NCBI RefSeq assembly: GCF_004614195.1 | Contig: NZ_SPUM01000063.1 | Location: 1 to 64,000 of the forward strand | Source: Massilia horti | GTDB taxonomy: Bacteria > Pseudomonadota > Gammaproteobacteria > Burkholderiales > Burkholderiaceae_D | Reading direction: 5' to 3' | DNA: 64,000 bases | Part shown: one piece after another, positions 19,901-28,497 of the stretch | How the letters are laid out: each line of letters starts with the position of its first letter | Numbering within the stretch: position 1 is the stretch's first letter | The notes under the pieces: model-generated | The model's input: the letters and a program-made list of their open reading frames with translations, nothing else | Databases searched by the model: none | Told to the model about the DNA's origin: nothing | Made by a program: the position numbers and the translations under genes

Positions 19901-20284
19901 CCAGGCAGCGCCCAGATAGTGGCGCGGCGGCTGGCTCAGGAACGGCACCTTGACCTGGCCCGGTGTTGTGTACGCCTTGTACGCGTCGCGCTGGTTCCAG
20001 CTTTTGTCGTACAGCGACAGGACCCACGGAGTCTGCACGCTGATCTCGTCGCCATATCCCTGCGCGTTAAGAATGCCGGGCAGCTTGATACGGTCCGGCA
20101 GCGTGCGTTCGAACCAGCGCTGGGCCACGCCCTGGTCCTCCCGGTCCAGCGAAAAGCGCCAGGAACCGGCCAGGTCCAGCACTTCGGCGGAATATGCCGG
20201 CATGGCGAAGGTATTGAGAACACCTGCCAGCAGCGCGGCAGAAAGCGGTTTCGATGAAGTCGTGTGGATCATGTGCGAGCTCAT
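16955..20284 (-). CDS. Secreted GH2 glycosidase with discoidin domain
   Basis: About 1109 aa from the ATG at 20284 (another in-frame ATG is at 20272; neither has a clear ribosome site). A signal peptide ends near AMPAYSA. Domains follow GH2: a jelly-roll sugar-binding domain (LAGSWRFSLD to VYIDD), an immunoglobulin-like domain, and a TIM barrel with RGTHHGGDFP, RFHSFNPPEAAF, the acid/base Glu in SPSNEPSG (about residue 447) and the probable nucleophile in LSHETGQW (about 529). A C-terminal F5/8-type C (discoidin) domain precedes a basic tail. Substrate is uncertain (beta-galactoside or another beta-glycoside). It lies right after the GH35 gene. Confidence 0.87.
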   Translation of the reverse strand: MSSHMIHTTSSKPLSAALLAGVLNTFAMPAYSAEVLDLAGSWRFSLDREDQGVAQRWFERTLPDRIKLPGILNAQGYGDEISVQTPWVLSLYDKSWNQRDAYKAYTTPGQVKVPFLSQPPRHYLGAAWYQREIEVPRNWQGKRVVLFMERPRWGSTAWVDDREVGTNRSLVAEHAYDLGALAPGKHRISVRVDSRMLMSYRPDAHSVSDSLGMSWNGIVGKVELRATSPVYIDDAQVYPNVEDKSALVRVKIGNALGKAGSGTLVANGKRVPVTWTGQGGSFEVRVQYPKNAKTWDEWNPVLQKLQLKLTGTGANDARTLSFGFVQIMAQGQDILVNGRPTFMRGTHHGGDFPLTGYPPTDVAYWKKVFRINKEWGINHIRFHSFNPPEAAFQAADEVGIYLQPEPGMWNSVSPGTPMEAMLYEETERMIRAYGNHPSFLLLSPSNEPSGRWKEAFDKWIAHYRQLDPRRLYTNGTGHTEPRVPDVDKGTDYLAIQRIGPKPLRNKTGWFGRDYADSLEGINVPVLSHETGQWVAYPDFSVIEKFTGYLRPGNYEIFRDSAREHGVLDKNKEFAWASGRYQLACYKEEIEAIMRTHGMSGYQLLDLHDYLGQGTALVGILDTFWEPKGYATAEEFRRFNGETVPLARLTRLTLSTRDRLDVPVEIVHYGQQPLAGAHPYWKVQDAQGKTVLEGRFDTSAIPVGGITKLGRIEASLSSLPAPGQYKLVVGLAGKRIVNDWNFWLYPAEVATEAPSQVLVTHSWDEAEQRLALGGTVLYMPRKADLDWTSPPLADVPVFWNRLMNPGWGRMLGLWIDRKHPALAGFPTEAHFNWQWTELVAGARAMNLDRLPRGLQPIVQPIDDWNRNYKLGMLFEARVGKGKLMVSTADLESRLDERVVARQLRKSVLDYMASSAFEPRTEVTLGAFRSTLFDTRVMRKLGAKASGWPDAGNAIDGDPNTYALVSGKGEAERPQPELTIEFPAPVPFKGLVLMPRQNHRDHEGDVREWLIQVSDDGKDWREVKRAALGSTFDPQQVLFDQNLSARYLRLTSLSGFGADRASALADVAVLYTGPKLPEETGELEYKRSRSVSADVDEAGMDDKRRARPKQQ

Positions 20285-20297
20285 AAAAGTCAACAAC

Positions 20298-22751
20298 TCA
20301 AAAACGTGCCTGCGCGCGGTACACCGGCGCCACCTTCACGCCACGCAGCAGCGCCGCCTGCGGCTTGCCGCCGAAGTCCGGCCAGGCTTGCTGGTCCAGG
20401 TAGATGGGCGCGTCGGCGCGCAGCGGCAGCACCTGCAATGTGAAGGCGCGGCTGGTGCCGGCCGCGAGCGGGTATTCCCAGCCATAGCCGGAGTAGTACC
20501 AGTCGTCGACCATGGCCACGCCATCGAACAGGCGGGCGACGTCGCCGACCAGGTCCGGCTGCAGCAGGTACTGTTCCACCTGCGGCGCCTTGGGCGCGCT
20601 GGTGCGCAGCGTCCATGCCGCGGCCGGACGGAACTGCTCCGGGTACGGGATCATGGCGGCGTTGGCGCGGCCGCCCACCGGTACCGGACGCACGTTGCCG
20701 GCCTGGCGCAGCACGAACGCCTCGGCCTGCCCACCTACCTGCGCCACGCGCGCGTCGAAGCGCTGGAACAAGCCATCCTTGCGCTCGGTCCAAACGGCGC
20801 CGACAGGCGCTTTGGCAAGGCGCGGATAGACCGCAAAGCTGAAGGAAGGATCGTCTTTGGAACGCAGTTGCAGCCCCTTCTCGTCGAACCACACCTGGGC
20901 ATCGGACAGGACCAGGCGGCGCTGCCCGGCAATAACGCCCACCGACAGGGAACGTGCCTGCTCGGGTGTGAGCACCATCACGCGCACGCGCTTGTCCGCA
21001 ACGCGCAGGTTGATCTCGACATCGGATGCCGGACCCTCGACGCGCAGCAGCACATCCTGCGGCTTGTCCTCGATCCGCGCGGTGGTGACTGCGCTGGATT
21101 TTTCGATGCGAACCGGGCTGACACCGGAAATCGCAAATTCCACCGGAATGTCCGGCGTCGCTGCAAACACATAGGTCACGTCACCCTTGCCTGTGTCGAG
21201 CCTTGCCAGCGGCTGTGCGGTGGCATAGGTCAGGTGCACGCCGTCCATGTCGAAGTTGATCGGCCAGATGAAATACGCCCCGTTCTTCACATCCACCGGC
21301 TGGCTCGGAAAAGTCAGCGTCTGGCCGGGCAGCTTGACCGAAAAGCGCACCGCAGCCTGGTCGGGCATCGCGTACTGGCGCACGTGGTTGTTCACGAACA
21401 GGAAGCCACTATCGCCAAGGCTGCGCACCGAAAAGCGCGGCATCGCCAGGTCGGTGTGATTGGCCGGGACCAGGTCTGGCTTGCGCACCACCATGGGCGC
21501 CAGCCGCTCGCCAAAGTCGCGCAGGAACAGGTGCTGCTGGCGCAAATAGCCCAGCACCGGCCGCTGCTGCCCGTCCGGCCCGAGCGGGGCCTGGAAGTCG
21601 TAATTGATGGCGGGGGTGTCGTTGTAGCCGCCGGTGGCCGCGCTCTCCTCCATCGTCGGATTTGCCACCGGATTGCGCCCGCCGTGGAACATGTAGTAGC
21701 CGAGCAGGTTGACGCCCGATCCCAGCTGCACCGGCAGCATGGACGCGATATCGTCAGGCGACACGATCGGACGGCGGCGGTACATGAACGGCAGCCCGCC
21801 GCCATATTCGGCGCCGAGGAAAGGCGTGGTGTTCATGTCGGATTCGGCCGTGCCGCGCTGGTTGCCCCGGGTTTGCGCCCCCAGGTCGCCGCTCACGCGG
21901 GTATCGAACCGGAACGCGTAGGTCTCCTTGGGCGGCAGTTCCTTGCGCGACGCCGCCCATGGCTCATCAGGGTAGCCGCCAAAGACCGGCGTGACTTCGC
22001 CGGAAGGATACAGCGCGCGGTCCCAGCCGGTGACTGTGTAGAGCGGAACGTCCAGCCCGGCCGCACGCGCCAGTTCCTTGAGCTTGAGGATGTGGGCCGC
22101 GCCCTCGCCTTCTCCGCCGAGGTTGTATTCGTTCTCCAACTGGACGCCGATCACGGGGCCGCCGTCCTTCCACAACAAGCCCTTGAGCTGGCGCCCGATC
22201 TGGCCGTACAGGCGCGCCACGTACTCCAGGTACTGCGGGTCGTTACGGCGCGTGGGCATCAGGTTGACCACCCAGTCCGGAATGCCGCCGAAGCGCACCT
22301 CCGCATGGACCCAGGGGCCGACGCGCACCATCACGTCCAGCCCCGCGCGCCGGGCCAGCTCGACAAAGCGGCGCAGGTCGCGGTTGCCGCGCCAGTCGAA
22401 GCGACCGGCCTCACACTCGTGGTGGTTCCACATGATGTAGGTGGCGACGATGTCGACGCCGGCCGCCTTCATCTTGCGCAGCTCCGCTTCCCACTGCTGA
22501 GCAGGCGCGCGGCTGTAGTGGTACTCGCCCATCACCGGCAGCCACGGCTTGCCGTCCCGCGTGAGATAGCGGCTGTTCACGCCGATCGCATGCCCGGTGG
22601 TTGATACCGTCGTGCCCAGTTTAAGGGTGTTTTCCAGCGCAGCGGGCGCCGGCGAACTCGCATCGACTGCCAGGATCGTTTCGGCGCTGGCGCAGGTCAT
22701 GGCCAGGCACAGGCTCATCCAGCCCATGCGGCACGGCAAGCGGAATGTCAT
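20298..22751 (-). CDS. Secreted GH35 beta-galactosidase
   Basis: An 817-aa exported enzyme; the signal peptide ends at about residue 23 (CASA). GH35 hallmarks are present: GEYHYSRAP near residue 75, YIMWNHHE, RVGPWVHAEVRFGGIPDW, the acid/base Glu208 in QLENEY and the likely nucleophile Glu315 in GAEYGGG. Beta-sandwich domains follow. It probably removes terminal beta-galactose from plant or microbial polysaccharide. It heads a two-gene operon with the GH2 gene (12-base gap) and is divergent from a FadR-type regulator. Confidence 0.92.
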   Translation of the reverse strand: MTFRLPCRMGWMSLCLAMTCASAETILAVDASSPAPAALENTLKLGTTVSTTGHAIGVNSRYLTRDGKPWLPVMGEYHYSRAPAQQWEAELRKMKAAGVDIVATYIMWNHHECEAGRFDWRGNRDLRRFVELARRAGLDVMVRVGPWVHAEVRFGGIPDWVVNLMPTRRNDPQYLEYVARLYGQIGRQLKGLLWKDGGPVIGVQLENEYNLGGEGEGAAHILKLKELARAAGLDVPLYTVTGWDRALYPSGEVTPVFGGYPDEPWAASRKELPPKETYAFRFDTRVSGDLGAQTRGNQRGTAESDMNTTPFLGAEYGGGLPFMYRRRPIVSPDDIASMLPVQLGSGVNLLGYYMFHGGRNPVANPTMEESAATGGYNDTPAINYDFQAPLGPDGQQRPVLGYLRQQHLFLRDFGERLAPMVVRKPDLVPANHTDLAMPRFSVRSLGDSGFLFVNNHVRQYAMPDQAAVRFSVKLPGQTLTFPSQPVDVKNGAYFIWPINFDMDGVHLTYATAQPLARLDTGKGDVTYVFAATPDIPVEFAISGVSPVRIEKSSAVTTARIEDKPQDVLLRVEGPASDVEINLRVADKRVRVMVLTPEQARSLSVGVIAGQRRLVLSDAQVWFDEKGLQLRSKDDPSFSFAVYPRLAKAPVGAVWTERKDGLFQRFDARVAQVGGQAEAFVLRQAGNVRPVPVGGRANAAMIPYPEQFRPAAAWTLRTSAPKAPQVEQYLLQPDLVGDVARLFDGVAMVDDWYYSGYGWEYPLAAGTSRAFTLQVLPLRADAPIYLDQQAWPDFGGKPQAALLRGVKVAPVYRAQARF

Positions 22752-22875
22752 ATTATCTCGTGTTGTTTAATTACCACCGCTGCCCGCCTCCGGTTATGAT
22801 GTTGCTGTATTGCTAGTGCAGCAGGGTCTCAGGGGGAAATGAAATCCGGCGTGGCTTGACAACATGCTTGGCGAT

Positions 22876-22888
22876 ATTATCAGATAAT
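22876..22888. promoter_or_regulatory. Candidate operator for the FadR/GntR regulator
   Basis: A perfect 13-base palindrome, ATTATC-A-GATAAT, in the 223-base gap between the divergent GH35 and regulator genes. A related half-site (TATTATC) lies at the GH35 start near 22751. GntR-family regulators bind short palindromes near their own promoters, so this is a reasonable operator candidate. No other structure is evident in the gap. Confidence 0.4.
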
Positions 22889-22974
22889 TTTTAGACATTG
22901 ACAGTTGGCAAGCCGCAAACCGATCAAGATGCTGATTTGTTTGCGAACTCGAACTAGGGAACGGAATCCGCGTG

Positions 22975-23721
22975 ATGAGCGAAAAGGAAGATGACAAGCT
23001 GGAAAAGACGGACGGCGGCAATTTGACGAAACGGATTGTCGCCGACCTCGGGCGTGCAATCGTCACCCAGCAATTCACTGCCGCGATCCCGTTTCCCGTC
23101 GAGGCTGAACTTTGCCGGCAATACGGCGTGAGCCGACCGGTCGTGCGCGAAGCGGTAAAGATGCTGACCGCAAAAGGCCTGCTGCGCGCACGCCAGCGCG
23201 CGGGCACCATCGTGGAACCGGAAGATCACTGGAACCTGCTCGATCCCGACATCCTGAAATGGATGCTGGAGCGCGAATTCTCGATCGACCTGCTGATCGA
23301 TTTCACCGATGTGCGCATGTCCATTGAACCGCGCGCGGCCGGCCTTGCGGCATACAGCGCGACCGGACCGCAGCGGCAGCAAATAGTCCTGGCCACCGAG
23401 CGCATGTTTGCCGCCGAACGCGGCGAAGATGATCCACTCGAAGCGGACATCGCCTTTCACACCGCGGTGCTCGCCGCGAGCAATAACCGCTTTCTGCGGC
23501 AGTTCACCGACCTGAGCGAAACCACCCTGCGCTTCAGTATCCGGCGCACGAACGCCTATGCCGGCGTTGCGCGCGCCAGCGCCGCCGACCACGCGCGCGT
23601 GGGTGAAGCGATTATTAAGGGTGAACCGCAACGCGCGGTGCAATTGATGCGCGAACTGATCCAGGACGCGCTCGATCTGCTGCTTGGCGCGGGTGGGCAC
23701 CCGGCGCGCCCGCCAATCTAG
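22975..23721 (+). CDS. FadR-subfamily GntR transcriptional regulator
   Basis: A 248-aa regulator. An N-terminal winged helix includes FPVEAELCRQYGVSRPVVRE and MLTAKGLLRARQRAGTIVEP, then HWNLLDPDILKWM. The C-terminal all-helical FCD domain (about residues 95-235) includes EADIAFHTAVLAASNNRFL and DHARVGEAIIKGE, which hold the usual metal/ligand positions. The DgoR-like NLLDPDIL segment is common in regulators of sugar-acid metabolism. It is divergent from the GH35-GH2 operon and probably controls it in response to a sugar derivative. Confidence 0.9.
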   Translation: MSEKEDDKLEKTDGGNLTKRIVADLGRAIVTQQFTAAIPFPVEAELCRQYGVSRPVVREAVKMLTAKGLLRARQRAGTIVEPEDHWNLLDPDILKWMLEREFSIDLLIDFTDVRMSIEPRAAGLAAYSATGPQRQQIVLATERMFAAERGEDDPLEADIAFHTAVLAASNNRFLRQFTDLSETTLRFSIRRTNAYAGVARASAADHARVGEAIIKGEPQRAVQLMRELIQDALDLLLGAGGHPARPPI

Positions 23722-23749
23722 CCCGGGCCAGGCCAATCCGCTGCTGCGG

Positions 23750-25381
23750 CTAGTCGCCCGCGCCCCGATCGTCCTCACGGTTCCACCAGCCGCCGCCCAG
23801 CCCCTGGAACAGCGCCACCGTGTCGGCGTAGCGGGCGGCCTGCGCCTGGACCAGCGCGATTGACGCCTGCTGGTAACCCTGCTCCGCCTGCCACAGGGCC
23901 GGATAGGCGATCATGCCGAGGTCCAGCTGTTTGCTGGCGATATCCAGGCTACGGCGCGCTGCGCGTTCGGCGTCATGTGCGATCCGCAGCGACCGGGCAT
24001 CGGCGTCGATCGCATGCAGCGCCGACGCGACATCCTGGAACGCCACCAGCACAGCGCTCCGGTACAGCGCTGCCGCCTGATCGTATTGCGCCTGTGCCGC
24101 GCGCTGCTGGTGCATCAGCGCGCTTCCTTTGGACAGGGGCTGGACGAGGTCCGCGCCAATGCTCCAGAAACCCGTGCCCGTCTTGAACAGGGACCCGACG
24201 TCCAGCGCCGAACTGCCGAGCGTGGCGGACAGCGTGATGTTGGGCAGGCGCGCAGCCTTGGCAACGCCGATCTGCGCGCTGGCCGCGTGCAGCTGCGCCT
24301 CGGCGGCCCGCACGTCCGGCCGCTGCTCGACCAGCCGCGCAGGCAGGCTGAGCGGCAACTCCACCGGCAGCCTGAGCGTGGCGAACTCGAAGCGCTGCGT
24401 GACCTGCTCGCTCGGCAGGCGTCCGGCCAGGACGGCAAGCAGATCGCGCTGCCGGGCGAGCTGCTTCTCCAGTGGCGGCAGGCCCGCCTCAATCTGCGCC
24501 ACCGCGGCCGCCTGCGCCGCCACGTCAACCGTGCCGATCTGCCCTGCCGCGCGCTGGCGGCGCACAGCCTCGAGCTGCTTATATGCCAGCGCCACCTGCT
24601 CGTTCATGCTCTTGATCTGAGCGCGCAACGCGGCTTCCTGGATGGCGGCGGCCACCACGTTTGACGTCAGCGTGAGCCAGGCGGCGTCGCGCTGGTGGCG
24701 TGCCACCTCGGCCTGGGCGTTTGCCCCCTCCACCTGGCGCCGCGTGCCGCCGAACACATCAACCACATAGCCGATATTGAGCTGCGCGGTATGGAGCGTA
24801 TAAAGATTGCTGTCCGAGGCCAGCGGACTCGCAAGCGTATCCCCGACCTTCTGCCGGGTCGGCGTCAGCTGCGCATCCACGGATGGTAGATAGGCGCCAC
24901 GCTGGGCCGCAGCATTTTCGCGCGTGGCGCGCAATGCTGCTTCCGACGCTTTCAGGTCCGGATTCGCCTGCAGCGCTGCGTTCACCAGCTCGTTAAGTGG
25001 CTCAGAACCGAACAGTTTCCACCAGTCGGCCGGCACGTCCTGACCCTGCGCAAAATGCTGAGCGGCGCCGGCGTCGACCGGCGCGGATGCGGTCTGCGCT
25101 GGCAGTGGGCTGTCCGTATAGCGCTGAACCGTCGGTGCGGCCGGGAGCTGAAAATCGGGACCAACGGCACACCCGGACAGTGCCAGCAATCCGGCCACAG
25201 CGAACATTCGTAGGGTGCGCACCTGTGCGCACGCGGTACGGTTGAATATTGTTGGCGCCGGCTTGCACACGTACCGCGTGCGCACGGGCCTCGCCGGCCG
25301 CGTGCACCCTACGCCAATGCATACGTCACGATCCGATAACAAGGCGCGTACGCGCGTCCAAAACATCCGATTCATTTTCAC
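23750..25381 (-). CDS. CusC/OprM-like efflux outer-membrane lipoprotein
   Basis: Outer-membrane channel of the RND metal efflux system. The core from 25207 is 485 aa: a lipobox (LLALSGC), AVGPDFQLPA, two outer-membrane efflux repeats with long helices, and a conserved SLPARLVEQRPDVRAAEAQL segment. The annotated GTG start at 25381 has AAGGAG 7 bases upstream and overlaps the CusA stop as GTGA. It adds 58 residues, of which about 35 are encoded by palindromic repeat copy 2, inserted in frame. Starting at 25207 would leave a signal peptide without a basic N-region and without its own ribosome site. The true start is unresolved. The RND trio order is B-A-C on the minus strand. Confidence 0.85.
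   Translation of the reverse strand: MKMNRMFWTRVRALLSDRDVCIGVGCTRPARPVRTRYVCKPAPTIFNRTACAQVRTLRMFAVAGLLALSGCAVGPDFQLPAAPTVQRYTDSPLPAQTASAPVDAGAAQHFAQGQDVPADWWKLFGSEPLNELVNAALQANPDLKASEAALRATRENAAAQRGAYLPSVDAQLTPTRQKVGDTLASPLASDSNLYTLHTAQLNIGYVVDVFGGTRRQVEGANAQAEVARHQRDAAWLTLTSNVVAAAIQEAALRAQIKSMNEQVALAYKQLEAVRRQRAAGQIGTVDVAAQAAAVAQIEAGLPPLEKQLARQRDLLAVLAGRLPSEQVTQRFEFATLRLPVELPLSLPARLVEQRPDVRAAEAQLHAASAQIGVAKAARLPNITLSATLGSSALDVGSLFKTGTGFWSIGADLVQPLSKGSALMHQQRAAQAQYDQAAALYRSAVLVAFQDVASALHAIDADARSLRIAHDAERAARRSLDIASKQLDLGMIAYPALWQAEQGYQQASIALVQAQAARYADTVALFQGLGGGWWNREDDRGAGD
25209..25313. repeat. Palindromic dispersed repeat, copy 2, inside cusC leader
   Basis: Nearly identical to the 16856 copy over the left half (CGTAGGGTGCGCACC then GTGCGCACGCGGTACG) and the inner right arm. 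It is 105 bases long, with a diverged right end (CGTGCACCCTACG) and 11 additional bases. It lies inside the reading frame of the efflux lipoprotein, immediately before the ATG at 25207. Its length is exactly 35 codons and it contains no stop in that frame. I see no clear target-site duplication. Confidence 0.85.
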
Positions 25382-28300
25382 GATTCTTCTCCTTCCAGCG
25401 ACGCCCAGGCCACCTGCGCCTCCGGCGGCTGGCGCCGGGCAACCCGCTCCTCGATTAGATAGTACAGTGCCGGCAGCAGCACCAGCGTGAGCACGGTCGC
25501 CGTCACAAGGCCGCCGACGACCACGGTGGCGAGCGGCCGCTGCACGTCGCTGCCCAGGCCATGCGCCAGAGCCGCCGGCACCAGACCAAGCGCAGCCACC
25601 GTGGCTGTGGTCAGCACGGGTCGCAGCCGTTCGCGTGCGCCTTTGATGACGGCCGCCTTCAAATCGGTCGGAGCCAGCCACCTCCAGCGATTCAGGTTGG
25701 CCAGCATCACCACAGCATTCAGTACCGATACCCCGAACAGCGCGATGAAACCGACGGCCGAGGATACGTTAAGAGTCATGCCGCGCAGGTGCAGCGCAAC
25801 CAGTCCACCGAGCAGCGACAAGGGCACGGCAAGCAGGATCAATCCGGGCTGGCGCAGGTTGCCAAATTCGGCGAACAGCAGCACGAACATCAGCGCCAGC
25901 ACCGCCGGCACGATGACCGCCAGACGGGCTTGTGCGCGCTGCTGGTTCTCGAACTGCCCGCCCCAGGTGATCTGGTAATGCGCATGGTCATAAGCCACGT
26001 CGCGTGCGATGCGCGCCTGGGCGTCGGACAGGAACGACGACAAGTCGCGCCCGCGCAGGTTGGCCCGCACCGTCAGGTGGCGCCGGCTCATCTCGCGCGT
26101 GATCGTCGTCTCGCCCTCGGCAAAGCTGATCTTCGCCACCTGGGCCAGCGCCACGTGGGCGCCATTGGCCGCGCGCAGCAAGAGATTGCCGATCGCCTGC
26201 GGGTCATGGCGCGCGACGCCGGTGAACCGGACAGCGACATCGTAGCTGCGGTCGCCAACGTAGACCTGGCTCACCGGCGAGCCGCCGATTCCGCTCTGGA
26301 CCAGCGCCATCACGTCGGCCACATTGATGCCCAGCCGCGCGGCAGCGGCGCGATCGACATCGATGCGCACCTGCGCCGCCGGCGGTTCCTGGTCGACGAT
26401 GACGTCCGCGGCGCCCGGCACTGTGCGCAGCACACCTTCGACGGCCTTGGCGAGCCGGCGCGTCTCATGGAAATCGTCGCCGTAAACCTTCACCACCAGA
26501 TCGCTGTGCGCGCCGGCCAGCTTGTCGAGCACGCCGTCGATCATCGGCTGCGAGAATCCAACGGCGGTGCCCGGCAGTTGGCGGTAACGCGCGGCCAGCT
26601 TGTCGATCAGGTCCTGTTTGCTCATGCCGGACGGCCAGCTGTCGTACGGCTTGAGCGCCACCGCGGTTTCTATATGGGACGGCGTGAACGGGTCGGTGCC
26701 ATCGTCGTTGCGGCCCAGCTGCGTCACCACGTGCGCAACCTGTGGCTCCTCCAGCGTCGCGGCGCGCAGGGCGTCGGCCATCTCGGTTGCCTTGTCCAGC
26801 GAAATCCCGGGCGGAAGCGTGACCTGCAGCCAGATCGAGCCTTCGTCCAGTGTGGGCAGGAAGTCGCGGCCGATGGTCGAACCCAGGACCAGCACGGCGG
26901 CAAGCGTGGCGCCGGCGAGCCCCAATACGGCGCGCGAACGTCCGACCAGCTTGCCCAGCAGCGCTTCGTAACGCGGCGCCAGCCAGTCGAGCAGCCGGTT
27001 GTGGAAGATCTTGCGCGGCTTGTGGAACGTCCAATAGGCCATGCCCGGCACCAGCATCAGCGTGGTGGCCAGCGCCCCGAGCAGTGCGAAGCCCACTGCA
27101 AAGGCCATCGGCGAGAACAGCTTGTACTCGATGCGCTGGAAGGCGAACAGCGGCAGGTAAGCGGTCATGATCACCACCATGCCGAAGAAGGTCGGACGCA
27201 CGACCTGCAGCGCCGCCTTCATCGTGTCCTTGCCAGTCATCGGGCCTTCACGTTGGGCTTCGCGCCGGCGCAGGATGTTCTCCAACACGAAGATCGCGCC
27301 GTCGACAATGATGCCGAAGTCGATCGCGCCGAGCGACAGCAGGTTTGCCGGAATCCGGAAATGGTGCATCAGGATGAACGCGATCATCAGCGATATGGGG
27401 ATCGTCACCGCCGCGATCAGTGCCGCACGCACGCTGCCGAGGAACAGCAGCAGCACGAGCGTCACGAGCACCACGCCTTCGATCAGCGTCTTGCCCACCG
27501 TGTGCACAGTGGCGTCGACCAGGCTGCTGCGATCGAGGTAGGGCACCACCTTGACGTCCTTGGGCAACAGGTTCTCGTTAAGCTCGCGCACCGCCTCGTG
27601 CACCCCCGCGATGACCTGCGACGGGTTCTCGTTCTTCAGCAGCAGCACGATGCCGGAGACAGCGTCGGCATTGTTGTCTTTGCCGACGATGCCATGGCGC
27701 TCCTGGTGCCCCAGCGTCACGCTGCCCAGGTCCTTGATCAGCACCGGCACGCCATCCTTTTGCGTGACCACGACATTACCCAGGTCGTCGAGGCTGCCGA
27801 TCAGGCCGACTCCGCGGATCACCAGGCCCTGTTCGCCGCGCGTCATGATGCTGCCGCCGGCATTGGCGTTGTTATCAAGGATCGCCTGCGTAACTTGCGC
27901 CAGCGAGATGTGGTACTTCGCTAGCCTGGCGGGGTCGAAGTCGAGCAGGAACTGCGTCCTCAAGCCGCCGAAGTTGGTCACGTCGACCACGCCCGACACC
28001 TGCTTCAGGCGCGGCACGACCTTCCAGCGCTGCAGCTCGGACAGCTCGCGCAGGTCGCGCGTCTTCGATTCGAGGGTGTAGCGGTAGATTTCGCCGATCG
28101 GCGAAGTGAGCGGATCGAGCGACGGCTGCGCGCCGTAAGGCAGCGCAACGCCGGCGATGCGCTCCTGCAGCCGCTGGCGCGACCAGTAATCCTCGGAGCC
28201 GTCCTTGAAGACGACTGTGATCAGGGAAAGGCCGAACGTGCTCTTCGAGCGCATCACGTGCATGCCGGGCGTGGCCATGATCTCGCGCTCGAGCGGGATC

Positions 28301-28497
28301 GTGATCTGCTGTTCGACCTCCTCGGCCGCCAGTCCATTGACCTGCGTGACGACCTGTGAGGTGGTGTCGGCGATGTCCGGGTAGGCTTCCAGCGGGAGCT
28401 CGGTCCAGCAGTAGGCGCCGTACAGGGCGACCAGCAGGAACACCAGCGAGACGATGCCGCGCCGGTTGAAGCACAGGGTGACGAGACGTTCAATCAT
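25378..28497 (-). CDS. HME-RND heavy-metal efflux pump (CusA/CzcA family)
   Basis: Inner-membrane proton-driven pump, 1039 aa, starting at MIERLVTLCFNRRG (ATG 28497). That start overlaps the membrane-fusion gene by 8 bases and matches family N-termini. Twelve transmembrane segments and two large periplasmic loops are evident. The fourth helix has DFGIIVDGAIFVLEN, with the Asp/Asp/Glu pattern known as the proton relay of divalent-cation HME-RNDs such as CzcA. A loop reads GRNDDGTDPFTPSHIE. Exact metal (Co/Zn/Cd/Ni or Cu/Ag) cannot be decided by eye. Its stop overlaps the GTG start of the outer-membrane gene. Confidence 0.94.
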   Translation of the reverse strand: MIERLVTLCFNRRGIVSLVFLLVALYGAYCWTELPLEAYPDIADTTSQVVTQVNGLAAEEVEQQITIPLEREIMATPGMHVMRSKSTFGLSLITVVFKDGSEDYWSRQRLQERIAGVALPYGAQPSLDPLTSPIGEIYRYTLESKTRDLRELSELQRWKVVPRLKQVSGVVDVTNFGGLRTQFLLDFDPARLAKYHISLAQVTQAILDNNANAGGSIMTRGEQGLVIRGVGLIGSLDDLGNVVVTQKDGVPVLIKDLGSVTLGHQERHGIVGKDNNADAVSGIVLLLKNENPSQVIAGVHEAVRELNENLLPKDVKVVPYLDRSSLVDATVHTVGKTLIEGVVLVTLVLLLFLGSVRAALIAAVTIPISLMIAFILMHHFRIPANLLSLGAIDFGIIVDGAIFVLENILRRREAQREGPMTGKDTMKAALQVVRPTFFGMVVIMTAYLPLFAFQRIEYKLFSPMAFAVGFALLGALATTLMLVPGMAYWTFHKPRKIFHNRLLDWLAPRYEALLGKLVGRSRAVLGLAGATLAAVLVLGSTIGRDFLPTLDEGSIWLQVTLPPGISLDKATEMADALRAATLEEPQVAHVVTQLGRNDDGTDPFTPSHIETAVALKPYDSWPSGMSKQDLIDKLAARYRQLPGTAVGFSQPMIDGVLDKLAGAHSDLVVKVYGDDFHETRRLAKAVEGVLRTVPGAADVIVDQEPPAAQVRIDVDRAAAARLGINVADVMALVQSGIGGSPVSQVYVGDRSYDVAVRFTGVARHDPQAIGNLLLRAANGAHVALAQVAKISFAEGETTITREMSRRHLTVRANLRGRDLSSFLSDAQARIARDVAYDHAHYQITWGGQFENQQRAQARLAVIVPAVLALMFVLLFAEFGNLRQPGLILLAVPLSLLGGLVALHLRGMTLNVSSAVGFIALFGVSVLNAVVMLANLNRWRWLAPTDLKAAVIKGARERLRPVLTTATVAALGLVPAALAHGLGSDVQRPLATVVVGGLVTATVLTLVLLPALYYLIEERVARRQPPEAQVAWASLEGEES

